The notes under the pieces are model-generated. The model ran no database searches, was not told the DNA's origin, and saw nothing but the letters and a program-made list of their open reading frames with translations. From an uncultured Gammaproteobacteria bacterium (GTDB taxonomy: Bacteria > Pseudomonadota > Gammaproteobacteria > Pseudomonadales > Pseudohongiellaceae), in assembly GCA_937898685.1 (NCBI GenBank), contig CALEJT010000033.1, forward strand, positions 1-64,000: a DNA stretch of 64,000 nt, given 5' to 3'. Position numbers and translations under genes: made by a program. Below are positions 61,786 through 64,000 of the stretch, one piece after another (the first letter of the stretch is position 1; the number at the start of each line of letters is the position of its first letter).

Positions 61786-62838
61786 TCAGAACACGAATTC
61801 CAATTGAGTGAAGCGGGGCGTGCTGCGCAGGCGCACGCCGAGGCCCAACAGCCGCACCGGCATGCCGCCACGCGCATAGCCCGTGGCGCAGAGTTGTTCG
61901 AAGCCGTTGAGGTCCAGAGTGAACGCGGCCTGTTCGACGGTAGTGGAAACGAAGTTGGAGAACTTCAGCTTCACGAACAACTTGGCGATGCTGATGGGCG
62001 TGCGCGATTTTTCCATGCGCTGGCGCAGCTGGGCAAATAGTGGGGGCAGGGCGGCAATGCATTGCTCGAGCGTCATCAGATCCTGCGGATAGGTTTCTTC
62101 CACGCTGATCGACTTGCGCGTTTGCTCGGTGCGGATGGGGCGATCGTCCTGCCCGCGGGCCAGGGCATGGAGTCGCTCACCGAAACTGCCGAAGTGTTCG
62201 ATCAATTCCTTGAGCGAAAGCTTCTGCAAATCTTCGCAGGTCTCGATTCCCATCAGGTTCATCTTGCGCGCGGTGACTTCGCCCACGCCGTGAATCTTGC
62301 GCACGGGTAGCGTGCGTACGAAGTCGGGCACCATGGCGGGTGTCACCACGAACTGGCCATCGGGCTTGCGCCAATCGCTGGCGATCTTGGCGAGGAACTT
62401 GTTCGGAGCGACTCCGGCCGACACCGTGATGCCCACCTCACGTTTCACCCGCGCGCGGATCTCCTGCGCTATCAAGGTGGCGCTACCGCGACAGGCCGTG
62501 CTCTGCGTGACGTCGAGATAGGCCTCGTCGAGTGACAAGGGCTCGATCAGATCCGTGTAGTCGGCGTAGATCGCGAGGATCTGACGCGAGGCCTGCCGAT
62601 ACTTCTCCATGTTGCCGGGAATGACGATGAGGTCACGACACAGTCGTTGTGCCGTTGCCGTGGCCATGGCGCTACGCACGCCGTAACGGCGCGCTTCGTA
62701 GTTGCAGGTGGCGATCACGCCGCGACGCGACGCCTCACCGCCTACGGCGACGGGCAGTCCACGCAGCGCGGGATCGTCACGCATTTCGATGGCGGCGAAG
62801 AAACAATCGCAGTCGAGGTGGATGAATTTGCTGACCAT
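61786..62838 (-). CDS. DNA polymerase IV (Y family)
   Basis: A 350-residue translesion polymerase. The ATG at 62838 (MVSKFIHLDCDCFFAAIE) gives the usual N-terminus with catalytic acidic residues in LDCDCFF; the longer in-frame start adds 20 atypical residues. Other motifs are ATCNYEARRYGVRSAM, EPLSLDEAYLDVT (the catalytic SLDEAYLD), GVAPNKFLAKIASDWRKPDGQ and the helix-hairpin-helix KIHGVGEVTARKM. The C-terminal QLEFVF is a beta-clamp binding motif. It is first in a compact dinB-greB-AraC group. No LexA box was clear upstream. Confidence 0.94.
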   Translation of the reverse strand: MVSKFIHLDCDCFFAAIEMRDDPALRGLPVAVGGEASRRGVIATCNYEARRYGVRSAMATATAQRLCRDLIVIPGNMEKYRQASRQILAIYADYTDLIEPLSLDEAYLDVTQSTACRGSATLIAQEIRARVKREVGITVSAGVAPNKFLAKIASDWRKPDGQFVVTPAMVPDFVRTLPVRKIHGVGEVTARKMNLMGIETCEDLQKLSLKELIEHFGSFGERLHALARGQDDRPIRTEQTRKSISVEETYPQDLMTLEQCIAALPPLFAQLRQRMEKSRTPISIAKLFVKLKFSNFVSTTVEQAAFTLDLNGFEQLCATGYARGGMPVRLLGLGVRLRSTPRFTQLEFVF

Positions 62839-62947
62839 GACGCAATGATGAAGCGCCGAACGAAGTGCGCTTCCAACGAGGCGTGCATGGTACTGCAAGG
62901 CCGTGGCGCAGGTCCTCTTCGTGGGTTGTCCCAGGAATTTCGAAGCA

Positions 62948-62972
62948 CAAAAAAAGCGGCCCGAAGGCCGCT
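62948..62972 (-). terminator. terminator of the edge TonB receptor
   Basis: On the minus strand GCGGCC-TTCG-GGCCGC followed by seven Ts, 20 bp after the receptor stop. Confidence 0.92.
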
Positions 62973-62991
62973 CCTCTTTGCGGGATCGTGA

Positions 62992-64000
62992 TCAGAAACG
63001 GTAGTCGAAGCTCACTGCATAGCGGCGACCGAGTTCATCACCCACGCGCGTGGTGCCGGCGATCACCGGATCCTTGTCGAACAGGTTGCTGATGTTCAGG
63101 CCCGCACGCCAGGTGGCGCCACTATTGGTTTCACCGGTGTACGACAGACCCAGGTTGGTGAGATTCACTTCGCCCACCGAGTTGTCGTCCACGTCCACGC
63201 CTTCGATCCACTGCGCATTGCGGATGGTCTCACCCTGCCAGTAGTGCTGCAGACTGAGGCCGAAACTGCCGATGTTGTAGTTCACCATTGCGGTGAAGGT
63301 CTTGTCGGGAATGGTGGCAGTGCCGGCCTGGTCAAGCGTGGGGCTGTTCAGCGGCGTGGTGGAGTTCTCGTCCATCAGCCCACCGATGAAGCGGAAGGTC
63401 ATGGTTTCCGTCTGGTCGGAGAAGAAGTTGGGCTCAATGCGATAGCTGGCTTCGAGGTCCCAACCCCGTACCTTGGCGGCGTTGATGTTGATGAACTGCA
63501 CGCGGATCGAGGAGATCAGCCCGTCACTGCCGAAGGTGATCTGATCGCACAGCGCTCCGGTGAGGAAGCAGGCATCGATGGTCTGCTGCTCGGTGAAGTT
63601 GCCGATCGCCGAAGTCAGATCGACTTCGTAGTGGTCAGCCGACAGCGACAGCCCTTCGATGAACGAGGGCTGATACACGAAGCCCAACACCGTCGTATCG
63701 GCTTCCTCGGCCTTCAGGTCCGGGTTGCCGCCCGTCAGGTTGAAGGTGGTGTAGGTGATGTCACCGTTGAAGCGGTCGGTGACGTTGGCACCACGGCCCT
63801 GCTGCACGAAGAGTTCCTCGAACGAGCCTTCGCGAATGTCGTGCGAGAAGGTGCCGCGCAGGCGCAGATCGGAATACACCTGGATGCTCAGCCCCGCCTT
63901 CCACGTGGTGAACTCACCGGCGCGGGAATAGTTGGACCAGCGCGCGGCGAGGTTGAGTTCGACGTTGCGATCACCCTGCTGTGAGGCGTAGAGCGGAATG
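62992..64000 (-). CDS. TonB-dependent receptor, C-terminal part (cut by window edge)
   Basis: The frame is open from the right edge and gives the last 335 codons of a TonB-dependent receptor barrel. It includes FSHDIREGSFEELFVQQGRG, FTAMVNYNIGSFGLSLQHYW and NISNLFDKDPVIAG. It ends RRYAVSFDYRF with the terminal Phe needed for outer-membrane assembly. The start, signal peptide and plug lie beyond the window, so the ligand class cannot be judged. It is the third TonB-dependent receptor in 64 kb. A strong terminator separates it from dinB. Confidence 0.9.
   Translation of the reverse strand, partial: IPLYASQQGDRNVELNLAARWSNYSRAGEFTTWKAGLSIQVYSDLRLRGTFSHDIREGSFEELFVQQGRGANVTDRFNGDITYTTFNLTGGNPDLKAEEADTTVLGFVYQPSFIEGLSLSADHYEVDLTSAIGNFTEQQTIDACFLTGALCDQITFGSDGLISSIRVQFININAAKVRGWDLEASYRIEPNFFSDQTETMTFRFIGGLMDENSTTPLNSPTLDQAGTATIPDKTFTAMVNYNIGSFGLSLQHYWQGETIRNAQWIEGVDVDDNSVGEVNLTNLGLSYTGETNSGATWRAGLNISNLFDKDPVIAGTTRVGDELGRRYAVSFDYRF

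Overview
The window reads as chromosome of an aerobic, GC-rich gammaproteobacterium. GreB, DinB with a C-terminal clamp-binding motif, a FabY-type ketosynthase, a RutR-type regulator, TonB-dependent receptors and a class I fumarase all point that way. The several secreted c-type cytochrome proteins and large TonB receptors suggest a free-living scavenger. No phage, IS element or CRISPR array was recognised. The species cannot be named from this sequence alone.

Region 1 (0.2-20.1 kb) is a purine-catabolism supercluster. A leftward operon carries PuuE allantoinase, an AtzG/AtzE amidase pair and an NCS2 purine permease. A divergent rightward operon carries a secreted NUP-family nucleoside protein, HpxW-type oxamate amidohydrolase, a TauE/SafE exporter, a PucG-like aminotransferase and an allantoate amidohydrolase. 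A RutR-like TetR regulator is then divergent from xdhABC-uraD-hiuH-guaD-puuD. Together they cover guanine -> xanthine -> urate -> 5-hydroxyisourate -> OHCU -> allantoin -> allantoate -> ureidoglycine and beyond. Six RutR-box-like palindromes lie at the three control regions, which suggests one regulon.

Region 2 (20.1-31.7 kb) is a five-gene cluster of exported proteins: a diheme DUF1592 protein, a Tat-exported DUF1552 protein, a secreted ankyrin protein, an Oar-like TonB receptor and an exported adenosine deaminase. It is bracketed by two inverted copies of a roughly 400-bp composite intergenic repeat. It is the best candidate here for an undescribed system, possibly an outer-membrane/periplasmic route feeding nucleosides into Region 1.

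Region 3 (31.8-42.1 kb) holds an RlmK-like rRNA methyltransferase, a YbbP/YbbA-type ABC exporter, an exported catalase-peroxidase with a convincing OxyR box, a TesA-like esterase and class I fumarase. The gaps between them contain REP-like hairpin repeats.

Region 4 (42.1-50.4 kb) holds a TonB receptor with an attenuator-like leader, a PQQ dehydrogenase with an N-terminal cytochrome c domain, and a histidine kinase and response regulator whose genes converge and overlap.

Region 5 (50.5-56.8 kb) is an aromatic meta-cleavage cluster: two RraA/aldolase-like proteins, a LigJ-like hydratase, a single-chain LigB-like dioxygenase, an MFS transporter and a second amidohydrolase.

Region 6 (56.9-64 kb) is housekeeping: fabY, a LAS carboxypeptidase, hpf, and a compact dinB-greB-araC/glxA group, followed by a TonB receptor cut by the window edge.
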